In this document: positions 28,814 through 29,957 of the stretch, piece by piece | Layout: each line of letters starts with the position of its first letter | How positions within the stretch are numbered: position 1 is the stretch's first letter | From: a virus | IMG/VR virus record: IMGVR_UViG_3300042566_000988 | Location: 1-29,957 of that record | DNA length: 29,957 nucleotides | Direction: 5' to 3' (one strand) | Made by a program: the position numbers and the translations under genes | Notes under the pieces: generated by a model | The model's database searches: none | What the model was told of the DNA's origin: nothing | Seen by the model: the letters and a program-made list of their open reading frames with translations, nothing else

Positions 28814-28854
28814 ACTCTACACTTGTTGACTTAATTACTCTACTGTTGTAGAGT
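28814..28854 (+). promoter_or_regulatory. PL-like promoter with two repressor operators (OL-like)
   Basis: Operators at 28814-28831 and 28837-28854 have the same pattern as those beside the repressor and are also 23 bp apart. The second, ACTCTACTGTTGTAGAGT, is a perfect dyad in its 7-bp arms. A promoter within them has -35 TTGACT (28826-28831), 17-nt spacer and -10 TAGAGT (28849-28854), the same core as PR. Start would be near 28861. The position beyond the rex-like genes matches lambda OL/PL. Confidence 0.85.
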
Positions 28855-28860
28855 TCTATT

Positions 28861-29154
28861 AACCGCACCACTCTCCCGCCGAAGGATGGCGTGCTGAAAC
28901 GGGGGAAACGGCCTAGCAAGCCGGAGTGGGCAAACCGCAATAGGCCAAGGCCGCAGTCGGTTAGCAGCGGCAGGCAGTACCGCTCTTTAACAACTTGGGA
29001 TTGGGTTGTTGGTCCTCTCCGGAGGGCCAACACGGCTGGTGGCTATTACAGAGAGATTGCTGCCGCGCCTACAGGTTATGCGGTCTGAGCGGATCGGGCC
29101 CAGTAGTCACCAGCCGTGTTGGAGCTTTTCCAACGACAACACAAGGGGTATGAC
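28861..29154 (+). ncRNA. Structured early leader with boxA and competing stems
   Basis: This untranslated leader runs from the PL start to the first small gene. It contains a boxA-like CGCTCTTTAACA (28981-28992), close to the rRNA antitermination boxA. A 9-bp hairpin with a TCCG tetraloop follows (29009-29030). A perfect 15-bp stem joins 29027-29041 to 29108-29122, enclosing 66 nt. A third hairpin is TTGGA / TCCAA (29119-29133). The first and third hairpins each share bases with the 15-bp stem, so they are mutually exclusive with it. This fits a nut- or put-like antitermination site or an attenuator. A 65-aa frame crosses it (28891-29088) but lacks a ribosome site. Confidence 0.65.
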
Positions 29155-29325
29155 ATGGAAATCAAGTTTAAGTTTGTGCTGGATCAGTCAGTCAAAACGC
29201 CGTTCGGCAGCACGGGAATCGTGTCTATGATGGCCTTCGACGATAGCGGTAACACCTACTACGTGAAGACAGAGACCGGCGGTAACTGGTTCAAAGAAGC
29301 GCATCTCAGCTCTGTAGTTGCCTGA
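29155..29325 (+). CDS. Small early protein, first gene after the PL leader (56 aa)
   Basis: The protein starts MEIKFKFVLDQSVKTPFGST. The ATG at 29155 has AAGGGG 6 nt upstream. The sequence is beta-rich (GIVSMMAFDDSGNTYYVKTE) and ends GNWFKEAHLSSVVA, similar to a small SH3-like barrel, with Trp and Phe near the end. Lambda N would be in this position, but this protein lacks an arginine-rich RNA-binding N-terminus. The first gene behind a repressor-controlled promoter is often an antitermination or host-takeover factor. Not recognised. Confidence 0.72.
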   Translation: MEIKFKFVLDQSVKTPFGSTGIVSMMAFDDSGNTYYVKTETGGNWFKEAHLSSVVA

Positions 29326-29343
29326 TGGGCCGAGGGAAAAAAG

Positions 29344-29547
29344 ATGACTGATCGAGAAAATAAGGAACTCGAAATCAAGCGGCAGGTTTTTGAAGCGGTG
29401 CTTGAACGGGTTAGAGTTGGGCATATTGAAAACCCATCGCGGGTTCTGGTGGATCTATCTAAGGCAGCGATTGAGCTTCTGCTTGGCGACAAAGAAGAGA
29501 AGCCGCCTGCTAAAGCAATAAAAGGTATCTTGATTTTTGAAGATTGA
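29344..29547 (+). CDS. Small helical early protein (67 aa)
   Basis: The protein starts MTDRENKELEIKRQVFEAVL, contains ERVRVGHIENPSRVLVDLSK and ends KEEKPPAKAIKGILIFED. It is almost all helix and strongly charged. GAGGGA lies 7-8 nt before the ATG. It is the second gene of the PL transcript, 18 nt after the first. Its stop is 1 nt from the stop of the convergent gene on the minus strand, and no terminator is seen between them. Function unknown. Confidence 0.72.
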   Translation: MTDRENKELEIKRQVFEAVLERVRVGHIENPSRVLVDLSKAAIELLLGDKEEKPPAKAIKGILIFED

Positions 29548-29548
29548 G

Positions 29549-29794
29549 TCAAAGCCTGGACAGTAGGGATATGGCGGTTTCTCTTGAGGCTCCTATGGCT
29601 TCAACGTAGACGTATAGCTTATGTCCGGTTGTTTGATTGGTTAATACCTGAGAGCCATGCTCATTAAGGTATCCACTAATAACATCACCAGATTCAACCT
29701 CACCGTCTTCGATGTCGAACACGGTGTAGCCATAGTCGGTGATGACAGCAATACGCTGCTTATTGGCAGAAATGCCTTTTACGGTGCCTTGCAT
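29549..29794 (-). CDS. Beta-rich small protein behind a second structured leader (81 aa)
   Basis: The protein starts MQGTVKGISANKQRIAVITD, continues YGYTVFDIEDGEVESGDVIS and ends EAIGASRETAISLLSRL. I chose the ATG at 29794 because the leader before it (GGGTA, 6 nt, ATG) matches the ribosome-site region of the plus-strand leader at 29145-29157. The frame is open to 29953, but that part reads through the repeated leader block. The fold resembles a small OB- or SH3-type barrel (VKGISANKQRIAVITDYGYT), so nucleic-acid or protein binding is possible. Not recognised. Transcription must start beyond the right edge. Confidence 0.65.
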   Translation of the reverse strand: MQGTVKGISANKQRIAVITDYGYTVFDIEDGEVESGDVISGYLNEHGSQVLTNQTTGHKLYVYVEAIGASRETAISLLSRL

Positions 29795-29957
29795 AGCAGT
29801 TACCCATGGTTGTTTGTGGAAACTCCATGGTAGCACCACCCTGGAAGGTGCATTAAAACGGGTGACAGCCGGAAAGACGGCACCCAATCCCAAGTTGTTA
29901 ATAAGCGGTGTAGCACCTAACCGCAGTTCATCCTGCGATTCGCCAGGCTTCATTACG
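29795..29957 (-). ncRNA. Second structured leader, minus strand, related to the PL leader
   Basis: A 28-nt block at 29882-29909 (minus) matches 28979-29006 (plus) at 26 of 28 bases, covering the boxA-like segment and what follows (AACAACTTGGGATTGGGT). Downstream are a GGGTG / CACCC stem with inner CCG / CGG, a GCACC / GGTGC hairpin, and a TGGA-GTT-TCCA hairpin (29817-29827), then GGGTA and the ATG. The order of elements is that of the PL leader. The boxA core is changed here (CTTATTAACA). The leader continues past the window. Confidence 0.6.

Noticed and set aside
28891-29088. 65-aa plus-strand gene in the PL leader
   Set aside because: No ribosome site, and it runs through boxA and the long stem, which have a better explanation as leader structure.
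29795-29953. Longer form of the right-edge protein starting MKPGESQDEL
   Set aside because: This part reads through the 28-nt block shared with the PL leader. The common leader layout places the start at 29794.

Overview
The window is almost entirely a temperate, lambda-like siphophage (prophage or phage contig). The lysis genes, integrase and attachment sites are not in view. Gene style (GpA-type terminase, DUF1833 and DUF2190 proteins, a YdaS-like Cro, a Mor-family activator, moderate GC) suggests a proteobacterial host, perhaps a betaproteobacterium. That host guess is inference from family resemblance only.

Layout, read from the immunity region outwards. The repressor gene (26249-26653, +) has three 18-bp operators on one side (26175-26239) and a second two-operator cluster at 28814-28854. 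Both clusters hold a promoter with the same core, TTGACT, 17 nt, TAGAGT. This is the lambda OR/PR and OL/PL plan. From PR, transcription runs leftwards: a YdaS/Cro-like regulator with an apparently leaderless start, an 82-aa protein, a tR1-like terminator, a CII-like regulator, a primase-helicase, a perfectly mirror-symmetric 12-iteron array (probable origin), terminase small and large subunits, a 272-aa protein, a Mor-like activator, a two-gene AT-rich cassette resembling an ADP-ribosyltransferase toxin with its antitoxin, gpW, portal, a fused ClpP-like protease/major capsid protein, decoration protein, head-tail and tail genes including a G/GT frameshift pair, the tape measure, the tail tip (M-, L- and K-position proteins and J), and fibre genes up to a C-type-lectin-like tail protein cut by the left edge.

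Downstream of the repressor, in the position of lambda rexAB, is a four-gene AT-rich operon with strong terminators on both sides: lipoprotein, 75-aa protein, zinc-ribbon protein, and a coiled-coil protein with one membrane segment. I recognise none of the four. Beyond it PL drives a roughly 300-nt leader with a boxA motif and competing long stems, then two small early genes. A second leader of the same plan lies on the opposite strand at the right edge, sharing a 28-nt block (26 of 28 identical) and ahead of an 81-aa protein.

The points most worth following are the symmetric iteron array, the paired structured leaders, the ART-like two-gene cassette, the rex-position operon, the 45-bp hairpin repeat flanking portal-gpW, and a clear -1 frameshift site in the tail assembly chaperone.
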